Shown here: positions 11,801 through 22,782 of the stretch, in pieces
How the letters are laid out: each line of letters starts with the position of its first letter
How positions within the stretch are numbered: position 1 is the stretch's first letter
Assembly (NCBI RefSeq): GCF_032884065.1
Contig: NC_088883.1
Location: forward strand, 28,099,355 to 28,163,354
Origin: Artemia franciscana
Taxonomy: Eukaryota > Arthropoda > Branchiopoda > Anostraca > Artemiidae
DNA: 64,000 bases
Direction of reading: 5' to 3'
Program-made: the position numbers and the translations under genes
The notes under the pieces: model-generated
What the model was told of the DNA's origin: nothing
Seen by the model: only the letters and a program-made list of their open reading frames with translations
The model's database searches: none

Positions 11801-11869
11801 TTTTTTAAGGGTTTTGATCGCTTTTAGTATTTCGGCTCTGGTGGGTGTATCCAGCTCGATATCGTAAGG

Positions 11870-12298
11870 CTATTTAGAGACGGAAGGTGGGAAGGCATCA
11901 TGAGCAGATGAAGGGGATGGGTTCAGGAGGAGCTGAAAGTGATCCTTCCATCTTGCTGAACGTTCCTTCTGACAACTAATAATTTTTCCTGATCTGTTTT
12001 TGATTATTTCTGAGACAGCAGCTTCCTTACCAACGGATTCCTTCAGGATCTGGTAAAGCTTGCGGGTGTCATGTAAGCGTGCTGCTTTCTCTAATGACTC
12101 GGCAGCATCTTCCCACATTTGGTGGCGGTCCAGCCGAACAGAGCGTTTTACCTGTCTGCGTAACTCCTTTGTTTCTTCTTTAAGGCCTCCCATCTTTTGT
12201 CTTCGCTCACCGACTATTGACAGGGTTCTAGCGGTTACCCAGTGTTGTCGTTTGATTTTTGCTCGGCCTAGGATCTCATCGGCAGTCTCTGTCATCAC
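11870..12298 (-). pseudogene. LINE B linker between endonuclease and RT
   Basis: A 142-codon open segment, basic and helical (KELRRQVKRSVRLDRHQMWE), ending in the acidic/proline region that precedes RT. In related elements this segment has the pattern DTRKLYQILKE...WKDHFQLLLN, which is seen here. It is shifted in frame from the endonuclease piece and separated from the RT piece by a stop and frameshift. Confidence 0.75.
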
Positions 12299-13443
12299 GG
12301 TTTTAAAAGTCTATCGGGGGTTAGGTTTTCATCAGAGCTGAGGGCGTCAAACTGGTTAGTTAGTTCCAAGTTGAGGGCCTGCCGCACTTGAAATTTACCG
12401 ATATCGAAGCCGACCTTGGACTTGTTTTTTCTTCGAATTGCAAGACGTAGCAAAATTTTTGCTGCGACGAGCCTGTCGTCAGATCCAGACTGTGAGCCTG
12501 TGTCCGCGCCGTTGTAAGAGCGAAAGTCCTGCACGGAGCTTCTCCAGTGCTGGCGTACGAGAATGAAGTCAATTTTGGCCTTAGTGACACCGTCATTTGA
12601 ATGCCAAGTTAAGAGGTGGCTAGGTTTATGTTGAAATATGGTATTGGTGATAACAAGGTGGTTCATCAAGGCATAGTTTACCAACCTCTGCCCATTCTCA
12701 CATCTGTGACCCTGTCCAAATTTTCCCAGGATTTTTCTTGTGGTCTGGTCTGATGGACCAACTCTTGCGTTGAAGTCTTCAGCAACAATCAAGTAATCAC
12801 GTGCTGCTATAGAAGAAGACAACTGCTGCAGTTCACCGTAGAAATCATCCTTGGTCGTTTCAGTAGCGTCACGGGTGGAGGCATAGGTAGAAATTATCGA
12901 CACATTTGCAGGGTTTCCTTTTAGTCTGATCCTAGCAAGTCTACAGGAGACTGTTTCCCATTCTAGGAGAGCGTTTCTGGTTCTTTGGTTCGGGATGAAA
13001 CCAACTCCGTGGAGCCCTGAATTATCTTCTACTCTGGAATAGAAAAAGTGGAACTGATGTAGTGTTTCAGGAGCCGTTATAACTATAGAGCCGGAACCGG
13101 AGATTCTGGTCTCGGATATGCAAAGTATGTCTATGTTGTACTTCTCCATCTCATGGACAAGAAAAGCTTGTGTGGCTTCTTGTTTAGCGGATCTTACATT
13201 CCAGCATCCAACATTTATTCTGGATTTTGCCTGTTTAATGACTGTAGTAGGTTTTCCTAGATTTATGGAGTTGAAAGGATTTTCCGACTTCGCCACCATA
13301 TTCAAAGTCGCGTCGCCTGCCGAGAACGCCGTAGTATGGTTGGCTAGATTACTTCTCGACACCCGTGCCAATACGGGGGCCGCGTTGCTTGCCGGGGACG
13401 CCGTAGTTGTTACAACTTTTCTTCTAGGTCTCAGATCCATCAA
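12295..13443 (-). pseudogene. LINE B apurinic/apyrimidinic-type endonuclease domain
   Basis: An open stretch of 382 codons from ATG at 13443. The exonuclease-endonuclease-phosphatase fold is recognisable from about residue 76: INVGCWNVRSA, then DILCISETRISG (catalytic Glu), STYASTRDA, EDFNARVGPSD (normally GDFN), LTWHSNDG and KIDFILVRQHWR. The last family motif, usually SDH, reads SGSDDRLVAA, so the catalytic histidine is replaced; together with Glu for Gly before DFN this suggests the enzyme is no longer active. It would nick target DNA to prime reverse transcription. The frame breaks at 12295 and the linker follows in another frame (ATG 12298), overlapping by four bases. Confidence 0.88.
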
Positions 13444-13540
13444 TGTTTCTTGGGAATAGAGTTGACCGCAAGGTCCCCAGTCTTGCGGGTCACCCGGAGC
13501 GCGTCGGCCACCAAATCGCTCGGCGTGGAGCTCAGTGTAC

Positions 13541-14417
13541 AGACAAATACATTAAATTAATTAGTGCTATGGACGAGAACAATACTTCAGCGGTTAAGGT
13601 AGGAAATGAGGTTAGCAGGTGGTTTTGTATTAAATCAGGTGCTAACACCAAAAAGAGTCGAAACCCCCCTTGTGTTCTATCGCCCTTTGTATGAATTATT
13701 TTGATGTACTTTGTCTTAAGGAGTAGAGGAAAGGCAAAACAAAATCAAATAAAGACCAAAAAGACCAAGACCAAGAAATCAAATGGGGAGGAAAAACCCC
13801 CCTGAACTTAGATTATGCTGATGATTTAAGCATATTATATGAAAGTTTTCGCAAAATGAATTAACCTTTAGAGTTTTTCCGTATTCGGGGTTCTAAAATA
13901 GGTTTGAAAATTAATGTTAAAAGGACTAAGCCACTAAGGCTAGGAATAATCAAAGACGAAAAGGTGATGTTGGGTAACGAAAAGATTGATCAGGTGGGCA
14001 GCTTCACTTACCTTGGTAGTATTATTACTAACGACAGTTTTGGGAGCAATGAAGAAGTTAAATCTAGAATAGCCTAGGCTCAAGGTGTTTTTTCACAATT
14101 AAAAAAAGTGTGGAAGACTAGGAAGGTAAGTCTGCAAACCAAGATTAGGATATCAGAAGCTACAGCGATGACAGTGGTCAAATATGGCTCTGAAGCATGG
14201 ATGCTCTGAAAAAAAGATGAAAATGTACTAGATTCTTTCCTGAGAAATCGCCTACGGATTGTTCTGGGTACCCGGCTGACTGACCGAATTTTAAACAGTA
14301 CGAAAAATGTAGTTCAATCTCGCTTTCTAGGGCTATAATGAAAGAAAGGTTGAGATGACTAGGCCACGTTCTGCGGATGAAGGGTGACAGATTGCTAAAG
14401 ATTGTCCTTTTCGGACA
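13541..14417 (+). pseudogene. LINE A, 3' part of reverse transcriptase and C-terminus
   Basis: Continues LINE A after the LINE B insertion: KYIKLISAMDENNTSAVKVG, then CVLSPF (motif B), an A-rich insert near 13738-13790, WGGKTPLNLDYADDLSIL (motif C; DYADD at 13811-13825), GLKINVKRTK, SFTYLGSIIT, KIRISEATAMTVVKYGSEAW, FLRNRLRIVLGTRLTDRI and a decayed LGHVLRM region. Several stops interrupt it. It ends at the KIVLF-like sequence near 14410, where LINE C starts without spacer. Reading across 10251 to 13541 restores the order motif A, then B, then C, which proves the interruption. Confidence 0.87.
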
Positions 14418-16400
14418 ATCAAAATTCTGGTCTTCTTTCCTTTGGTATGTGGCTGGATACTGAAGATTGGTCTGACATTTATAGTTTACAAAACCTTGAT
14501 GAGAAAACGGCCACGTTTCATAAAAAGCTAACTGATAAATATCAAATTTGTTTCATAAAAAGCTAATTGATAAATATCAAATTTGTTTCCCAGAAAAAAG
14601 ATTCAAAAGGTACTCAAGTGATAAGCCCATTATTAATCAAACAATAAAAACACTAATTAGAACCAAACTGATGCTTTTTAGAAATGGTAAACTCGATGAA
14701 GCCAATATACTAAGAAAATCAATTAAAAGAGAAATTCGTAAATTGGCGCTATCAAAAATAAATAACTACAAAAATAACATCGAAGAATCATTCACTAATA
14801 AACCAAAAAACTGGCATTCCGAGGCTAGAAAGCTATGCGGCAGGAGTCTTGACCAGCTTAATTTAAACTTACCAGAGCCTCCTGATGTTAGCGCAAATAA
14901 TCTAAATAAATTTCTTACTTCCGTTGTCCAGAGCCTTCCAGCATTATCCATCCAATTATCAACAGGAGCCCCATCCCCTTCTTTTCCGACTGTTTCCCCG
15001 TCTGAGATAGAAAGAAGAATTGACAAACTAAGGAAGACAAGTGTTTGTCCTTTGGATATCCCGTTTCCTCTAGAGCCATCGGTGACTTTCATCCTAAGCC
15101 CTTGTCTTTCCTGTTTAACGAAATTACAGAGTCTGGGCAAATTCCAACAATTTGGAAACAGGGTTTCATTACCCCTTTGAAAAAGAAAAACGGAAAGCCT
15201 GGCTTTGAAGGCGTTCGACCTATTACTCTTACTCCCATTTTCTCAAAATTGTATGAAGGATTCCTTGCAGATTCGGTAAAGGAAAAACTCCTACCTCTTA
15301 CTGACCTGAAGCAATTCAGAAACCTAAAATCAACTTCTGCTTCCCAGTACCTCGTTTCTTTTATTTACCACATCGGGAAAATCCTCGAAAAGCCCTGGCT
15401 AAACTTAATTTCCGTTGACCTTCAGAAAGCGTTTGACCTTGTTAACCACAATATTTTAATTGAGAAATTAGCTAGCAAATAGAATAATCTTTTTAGAACG
15501 ATCTTTTTAACAAATAGATCGCAGGTGGTTAAATACCAGAACCATTGCTCAAACCCTCTCCCTGTCTACAATGGCATTCCCCAAGGTACTCTCCTTGGCC
15601 CCCTCCTTTTTTCAGTCATGATCAACAGCCTCGCGAAGAAAATTCCCAATCGTTGAAAAACTTTCAACGATCGTTGAAAGTTGCTTCAGAAATTTAATAA
15701 GCGACCACATGAGTATCCTCAATGAAATTGGAAGTGAGGCTTTGGACTTAGACATGACAGTAAACCCCTCTAAGTCCATGATAATGTCGATCTGAATCCT
15801 CAAATCCTCGCCCTGTTTTCTTAATCCTATCCCTCCCGAAATTTATGTGTCCTCGTTTAAATTACTTGGTGTCACAATTTCTTCAAATTTAAAATGGGAT
15901 ATCCGCGTTAAGGATATCATCCATAAATCTAATGTGTCTATCGCCCTCCTTAAGCTCCTAAATAAATATAACGTCCCTCCTTCTCACTCCTTAAAGATGT
16001 ACACGTCTTTTGTCCGCCCGCTTCTTGAATGTGCTTGTCCAGTTTGGCACCCTGGCATCTCTCGTGAAGAATGAGACAAAATTGAGTCAATCCAAAAAAG
16101 AGCCTTGCGAATAATTTTCAACGAAGGCTAGGTGCCTTACTCTCTGCTCCTAAAAAAGGGGTAGTTTGGAAACCCTTGAGCGAAGGAGGGTGTCGTTGTG
16201 CCTCTGTTTTAAAAAAAAATGCAATACCAAACCCACGGACGGCAAGTATTTTCCCCAAACTTCACTCCCCATCCAGATTACGACTGCATCGAGCTGTTTC
16301 TGAGCTCATCCCAGTTTTGTCCCCCATTCGCTGCGTTACTTCCAGATCCGAAAAAACTTTTGTCCCATTCATCACAGAAAAAATGAATAAGATATCCAAC
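14418..16400 (+). pseudogene. LINE C, non-LTR retrotransposon ORF2 remnant (CR1/jockey-like)
   Basis: Begins within the pre-RT linker (GMWLDTEDWSDIYSLQNLDE), followed by 210 open codons at 14548-15180. RT continues in another frame from about 15060: ITESGQIPTIWKQGFITPLK, GVRPITLTPIFSKL, LISVDLQKAFDLVNH (motif A) and GIPQGTLLGPLLFS (motif B). The YADD region, expected near 15650-15690, is not found; sequence there jumps to ISDHMSILNEIGSEALDLDM, so the catalytic box appears deleted. Then FKLLGVTISSNLKWD, a FVRPLLECACPVWHPG thumb and KIESIQKRALRII. A ~37-bp direct duplication lies at about 14515-14588. Dead copy, truncated at its 5' end. Confidence 0.86.
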
Positions 16401-16439
16401 TAAAATATCCAAATATCCAACCTCTGTTTGAGAAGGAAT

Positions 16440-16870
16440 ATAGTTAGTTACCCCAGTTTTAAAGAGAATATTTTCCCTAGTCATCCCTTTCATATTTGGT
16501 CATTTGATACCTCAGCAAAATTACGACTTTGTGCAAATGGTGACCAATGTATCATTATTGCGGTTGAACATTTTAGTAAATATACAGTAGTAGCACAATC
16601 TAAAGACCTTATGTCAAAATCTGTTATGGAATTTATAATAAAAGAAATCATATCGTAATTGGGTGGTATGTATTTTCTTTTATAAGATACCACGTCATGT
16701 TTCACGAGTAAAACCTTTAATGAAATGGCCAAAGCATTAGGATTTGAAATCTTACACTCATCCCCCGGAAATGCCCATTCTAATGAATAACCGAAAACAG
16801 GGCAAAATGTGTATAAACGGCACTCACTCGCTACCATGATGAAACACATTGAACTAATTGGAGTGAATTT
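16440..16870 (+). pseudogene. Retroviral-type integrase core fragment
   Basis: On the plus strand, HIWSFDTSAKLR (first Asp at 16506), CIIIAVEHFSKYTVV, then after a stop and gap DTTSCFTSKTFNEMAKALGF (second Asp at 16686) and HSSPGNAHSN. The third acidic residue sits one frame over near 16795 (TENR). Allowing for the one-base shift, 35 residues separate the last two acidic positions, the D-D-35-E spacing of retroviral/LTR-type integrases, which join element ends to target DNA. LTR, protease or RT parts are not seen nearby. A Ty3/gypsy, BEL or Polinton source cannot be told apart from this fragment. Confidence 0.62.
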
Positions 16871-16979
16871 CTACCATTCATTCAACTTGCGTTATATACC
16901 AGTATTGATTCTAGTAGAAAATTTACGGCATTTTCCTTCTCCGTGGATTTGTAGCTAAATCAATATTCGATTATATCTG

Positions 16980-19205
16980 GCACTTGTGCAGATATGGCAC
17001 TTATGACGATGTCAGAAGAGCCAAGAGCTCATATTGTATGAGCTCTAGCAAAATTCTAAGAATCAATAGATTGATTTAAAAGGAAAATCAGAGGCTTAAT
17101 GCCGGTCGGGATTTAAAATAAGAGCTCTGAGTCACGAGGTCCTTATAAATATCGAAATTCATTTATATCCGATCACCCATTCGCAAATTAAAAATACCTC
17201 AATTTTTCTAATTTTTCCTCTCCCTTCAGCCCCCCAGATGATCGAATCAGGGGAAAACGACTTTATCATGTGAATTTGTGCCACTCCCTGACACGTCTAC
17301 CAATTTTCATCGTCCTGGCACGTCCAGAAGCACCAAACTCGTCCAAGCACTGAATCCCACCATCTACCTTCCCCAAAGAAAGCAGATCCAGTCCGATTAT
17401 GTCAATCACGTATCTACGACATTTGCTTATTCTACCCACCAAGTTTCATCCCGAGCCCTCCACTCTAAGCGTTTTCCAAGATTTCCAGTTTCGCCCTCCA
17501 ACTCCCCCCAATGTCGACAGATCTACTTGGGACTTGAAAAAGAGCTCTGAGACATGGGTTCCTTCTATATATCAAATTTCATTAAGATCCGGTCACCCGT
17601 TCGTAAGTTAAAAATACCTCAATTTCTTAAATTTTTCCAAATTAACAACCCCCAGCTCCCCCAAAGAGACTCAGTCCAGTTATGTCAATCACGTATCTAG
17701 GACTTGTGCTTATTCTTCCCACCAAGTTTCATCCCGATCTCTCCACTCTAAGCGTTTTCCAATATTTCCGGTTTCTAAGATTCTATTTCCCCTCCCAGCC
17801 CCCTATGTCTGTGGATCCAATTTGAATTGAAAATGGAGTATCTGAGACATAAGATCTTTCTATATATCAAGTTTCAGTAAGATCCGATCACCCATTCGGA
17901 AGATAAAGATATCTCAATTTTCGCGTTTTCCAAGATTTCCAGTTTCCCCCTCCACCCACCCCCCACCACCCAATGTTACTGGATATGATCGGGATTTTTA
18001 AATAAGAGTTCTAAAGCACTAGATCCTTCTAAATATCAAATTTTATTAAGATTTTCATCACCCGTTTGTAAGTTACAAATACTTCATTTTTCTAATTTTC
18101 GCGAAATAACACCCCCCCCCCCCCCCAGCTCGACCAAAGATAGCGGATCCGGTCTGGTTATGTCAGTCACGTATCTTAGATTTGGGCTTATTCTTCCCAC
18201 CAAGTTTCATCCTGATCTCTCCGCTTTAAGCGTGTTCTAAGATTTCCGATTATCCCCCTCCCCCCAGTGACACTGGATCCAGCGAGGATTTAAAATAAGA
18301 TATTCGAGTTACGAGGTCCTTCTAAATATGAAATTTCATTAAGATCCGATCACTCCTTCGCAAGTTAAAAATACCTCATTTTTTCTAATTTTTCAGAACT
18401 ACCCCCCCCCCCCCAACTCCCTCAAAGAGAGCGGAACCGTTCCTATTATTTCAATCACGTACCTAGGACTCGTGCTTATTTTTCCCACCGAATTTCATCC
18501 CGGTCCCTCCTCTCTAAGCATTTTCCAAGATTTTAGGCTCCCCTCAACTCTCCCCAATGTCACTAGATTCAGTCAGGACTTAAATTAAGAGCTTTGATAC
18601 ATGATATCCTTCCAAACTTTAAATTTCATTAAAATCCAATCACTCCTTCGTAAGTAAAACAAATACCTCATTTTTTCTAAATTTCAGAAACAACCCTCCA
18701 TTTCCCCCCCCCCCAACTCCCCCAAAGAGATCGGATCCGTTCCAGTTATGTCAATCACGTATCTAAGACTTCTGCTTATTTTTCTCACCAAGTGTCATCC
18801 CGATCCCTCCATTCTAAGCGTATTCGAAAATTTTAGGCCCCTCCCCATCTCCCCCAACGTCACCGGATCCGGTTGGGATTTAAAATAAGAGCTCTGAGAC
18901 ACGATATCCATCCTAACATCAAATTTCATTAAGATCTGATCACCCGTTCGTAAGTTAAAAATACCTCATTTTTTCTAATCTTTCCAGTTTAACTGTCCCC
19001 CACTCCCCCTCCCGGATGGTCGAATCGAGGAAACGACAATTTCTAATTAAATCTGGTATGGTTCCTGATGCGCCTGCCAAATTTAATCGTCCTAGCTTAC
19101 CTGGAAGTGCTAAAGTAGCGAAACCGGAATAGACAGACAGACAGACCGACAGACAGAATTTGCGATTGCTATATATCACTTGGTAGATACCAAGTGCCAT
19201 AAAAA
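16980..19205 (-). repeat. S element, copy 2 (inverted)
   Basis: Reverse complement of the S element: remnants of the ATGAGCTC minisatellite at 16990-17045; about seven tandem units recognised by AAATTTCATTAAGATC(C/T)GATCAC blocks near 17155, 17580, 17875, 18050, 18335, 18625 and 18935; the CCGACAGACAGA microsatellite (19131-19160); and the hairpin CACTTGGTAGATACCAAGTG (19177-19196). Poly-C runs mirror the poly-G runs of copy 1. Units have diverged from each other more than copies 1 and 2 differ at their ends. Open frames inside are incidental. Confidence 0.8.
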
Positions 19206-19856
19206 TTTGTAAAAGACGCTTAGTCAATATTAGACAGCTCAAAAGAATAAAGAAACCCGAAAACTTTTGTAACAATGAATCCTGAAATAGCGAGACAGAG
19301 GATGAGGCTAGAAGACAAAAATTCAACTTCTGTAACGGATGAAACTCAGGGGAACCAAAATAATGATATAATAGAGGAAGAAACCCCGATACCACTTGGC
19401 AGTGTAGTTTAACAAGAAACTTATTAAATCCAGAGAACGAAGGGAATACAGAAAGTTTAAATCGTGCTCCATTAAGAGAAATGGGTGGTTCTACTGCTTT
19501 AGGTTTTTTTTTTACAGATGTCAGTCTAGAAAATAACCAAGGTGAAACCATTGACAGGAAAAATATCGTTAATAAAAATGTAAAATTGGAAGCCACTACC
19601 TCATCATTCAAATTATATACAAGAGAAAAAAATAGGACTTGCAAAAAGCGAACTAATGTAAAAACAGTAAATTATAAAAAGCCTAGCTTAAGGAATGTCC
19701 ACGGTGGAAAGGTGACAAAATCTTAATCGATGAGACACATACCGTATTCTAAAGACATTTCTTCAAGTGGCTTATCTAAACCGGTTCTTTCCAGAACTTT
19801 TCAAAACCCTTGAAAGTCCGATACCTGCACAGAATATGCTTGTTTTTTTCTGTTCA
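19206..19856. other. Unassigned sequence
   Basis: A plus-strand frame of 81 codons (19481-19726) is lysine/asparagine/threonine-rich (DVSLENNQGETIDRKNIVNK) and follows a similar stop-interrupted stretch from about 19275 (RQRMRLEDKNSTSVTDETQG-like). Codon usage looks more protein-like than random, but I recognise no family. It may be a remnant of a retroelement ORF1. Confidence 0.35.
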
Positions 19857-22782
19857 GATCAAACAGTTCGTGGTAACGAACTGTAGTAAGGAGCGATCTG
19901 GCTCAATAGTAACCAAAACTCTAAAAAATTGAATTTTGATATCAATAGCTACATCAAAAGAATCGCATTTTAATGCTGATTTTAAATATATAAGTTTCAT
20001 CAAGTTTAGTCTTACCCATCAAAAGTTACGAGCCTGAGAAAATTTGCCTTGTTTAGGAAAATAGGGGAAACACCCCCTAAAAGTCATAGATCTTAACGAA
20101 AATGACACCATCAGATTCAGCGTATCAGAGAACCCTACTGTGGAAGTTTCAAGCTCCTATCTACAAAAATGTGGAATTTTATATTTTTTGCCAGAAGACA
20201 AATCACGGGTGCGTGTTTATTTGTTTTTTTTTTTTTTTTTTTTTTTTTTCTTTTCTTTTCCCCAGGGGTCATCGTATTGACCGAGTGGTCCTAGAATGTC
20301 GCAAGAGGGCTCATTCTAACGGAAATGAAAAGTTCTAGTGCCCTTTTTAACTGACCAAAAAAATTGGAGGGCATCTAGGCCCCCTCCCACGCTCATTTTT
20401 TTCCCAAAGTCAACGGATCAAAATTTTGAGATAGCCATTTTATTCAGCATAGTCGAAAATCATGATAACTATGTCTTTTGGGATGACTTACTCCCCCACA
20501 GTCCCTGGGGGAGGGGCTGCAAGTTACAAACTTCGACCAGTGTTTACATATAATAATGGTTATTGGGAAGTGTACAGGCGTTTTCAGGGGGATTTTTTTG
20601 GTTTTGGGGATAGGGTTGAGGGGAGGGGGCTATGTGGAAGGATCTTTCCTTGGAGAAATATGTCATGGGGGAAGAAAAATTCAATGAAAAGGGCGCAGGG
20701 CGCAGAATGAATCTGGTCAGGTTAGAAAAAAACGTCAAATTCAGAGCTTAATATACAATGCTGGGTGTTCGGAGCCTCTCTATTATGGAGTATAATTGAA
20801 AATAACACAACTATACGAGCGATAAAACATATATACCACAACCATAACTCAACTAACGAAAGAACTGCTAAGAGATAACACAACTATAAAGCGAAAACAG
20901 GTGAAAACTAACGGGAAAATAAACGAACTAAGAGGTGGAAGGGGCGCAGAGAAAAAATATAATACTTTTCGAATTTTGAGCCTAACTTCCGCAAAGGAGT
21001 AATAATGTCAGAAGCCCCGAAATACCGAATTATTTTCTTTCAAACAGTTCGTGGTAACGAACTGTAGTAAGGAGCGACCCGGCTCAATAGTAAACGAAAC
21101 TCTAAATAATAGAATTTTGATGCTAAAATATATATCAAAAGAATCGGATTTTCATGCTGATTTTAAATGTATAAGTTTCATCAAATTTGGTCTTTGTCAT
21201 CAAAAGTTACGAGCCTGAGAAAATTTGTCTTATTTTAGAAAATAAGGGAAAACACCCCCTAAAAGTCACACAATCTTAACGAAAGTCACACCATCAAATT
21301 CGGCGTATCAGAGAACCCTATAGCAAAATTTTTAAACTCCTATCTACAAAAATGTGGAATTTCGTATTATTTACCAGAAGACAAATCACGGGTGCGTGTT
21401 TATTTGTTTGTTTGTTTTTTTTTTCTTTTCCCCAGGGGTCATCGTGTCGACCAAGTGATCCTAGAATGTTGCAAGAGGGCTCATTCTAACGGAAATAAAA
21501 ATTTCTAGTGCCCTTTTTAAGCGACCAAAAAAATTGGAGGACACCTAGGCCCCCTCCCACGCTCATTTTTTCTCCAAAGTCAACAGATCAAAATTTTGAG
21601 ATAGCCATTTTGTTCCGCATAGTCAAAAACCATAATAACTATGTCTTTGGGAATGACTTTTTACCCCACAGTCCCTGGGGGAGGGACTGCAATTTACAAA
21701 CTTCGACCAGTGTTTACACATAATAATGGTTATTGGGAAGTGTACAGTCGTTTTCAGGGGTTTTATTTTTGGTTTTGGGGGTGGGGTTGAGGAGAGGGGG
21801 CTATGTGGGAGGATCTTCCCCTGGAGAAATATGTCATGGGGGAACAGAAAGTCAATGAAAAGGGTGCAGGATTTTCTAAAATTACTATAAAAAAAAAACA
21901 ATGAAAAAATAAACATGGAAAAGTTTTTTCCATTGAAAGCAAGGAGTAGCATTGAAACCTAAAACGAGCAGAGATTATTACGCATATGGGGGGTTCTAAA
22001 AATACTTTAGCATAAAGAGCGAGGTATTCAGGAGGAGATAAATACCTCGCTCTTTATGCTATAATATTTTTAGTAATTTCAACTATTTATTCTACGGCCT
22101 TTCTGATTCAGGGGTCATTCTTAAAGAATCGGCACAAAACTTACGATTTAGTGTAAAGAGCGAGGTATTAACAAGGGTACAAACCCCCTCATATACATAA
22201 TAAAAATTTAAGAATATAAAAGTTTGTTACGTAAGTTAATTCTTAAGTTACGTATATTTTTTACTAATAAAAGAATTATAGTTGCCTTTTTGAGTAACCG
22301 AAAAATTGCATGGCAACTAGGCCTCCTTCCCCATCCCTTATTTCTCAAAATCGTCTGATCAGAACTAAGAAAAAGCCATTTAGCCAAAAAAGGAATTAAA
22401 ATGTAAATTTAATTTTAATAATTTATGTGTGGAGAGCCAAAATCCAACATGCATTAATTCAAAAACTTTCAGAAATTACATAAAAAAAACTAGTTTTTCT
22501 AACTGAAAGCAAGGAGCGACATTAAAACTTAAAACGAACAGAAATTACTCCGTATATGAAATGGGTTGTCCCCTCCGCAATCCCTCGCTCTTTACGCTAA
22601 AGCTTTTAATTGTTTTAAAAAGTAGAATTGTGGCAAAGAGTCCAACTTCAGCGTAAAGAGCGAGGGATTGCGGAGGGGACAATTCATTTCATATACGGAG
22701 TAATTTCTGTTCGTTTTAAGTTTTAATGTCGCTCCTTACTTTCAGTTAGAAAAATTAGTTTTTTTATGTAATTAGTATGAAA
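19857..22782 (+). repeat. Composite R1 block (copies d and e with a 300-bp spacer)
   Basis: Copy d (19857-20740) holds the terminal hairpin to the 'gggcgcagaatgaatctggtcagg' junction. A unique-looking spacer (20741-21039) follows, and then copy e (21040-22782), which is complete from terminal hairpin to the TTATGTAAT end. Copy e contains a small hairpin (about 22006-22070, AATACCTCGCTCTTTATGCT arms) and a giant hairpin with ~110-bp near-perfect arms (about 22490-22602 and 22646-22762). GTAAGGAGCGAC near the left end is mirrored as GTCGCTCCTTAC near the right end. The same copy-spacer-copy order recurs inverted at 34312-37136. Confidence 0.9.

Larger units (their letters stand above)
10252..13540 (-). 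mobile_element. LINE B, nearly complete non-LTR retrotransposon inserted in LINE A
   Basis: One minus-strand element with endonuclease, linker, RT and C-terminal tail in the usual non-LTR order. Its 3' end carries a short TAAG-type repeat (GTAAGTAAGTAAT) directly against LINE A. It is visibly richer in G+C than its surroundings and has few breaks, so it is younger than LINE A. Its single ORF was probably ~1000 codons; it is now split by a few stops and frameshifts. About 15-20 codons of LINE A expected at the junction are absent, suggesting a small target deletion. The lineage is the 'endonuclease-reverse transcriptase' group common in arthropods (RTE-like or jockey-superfamily; not resolved by eye). 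Confidence 0.9.
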
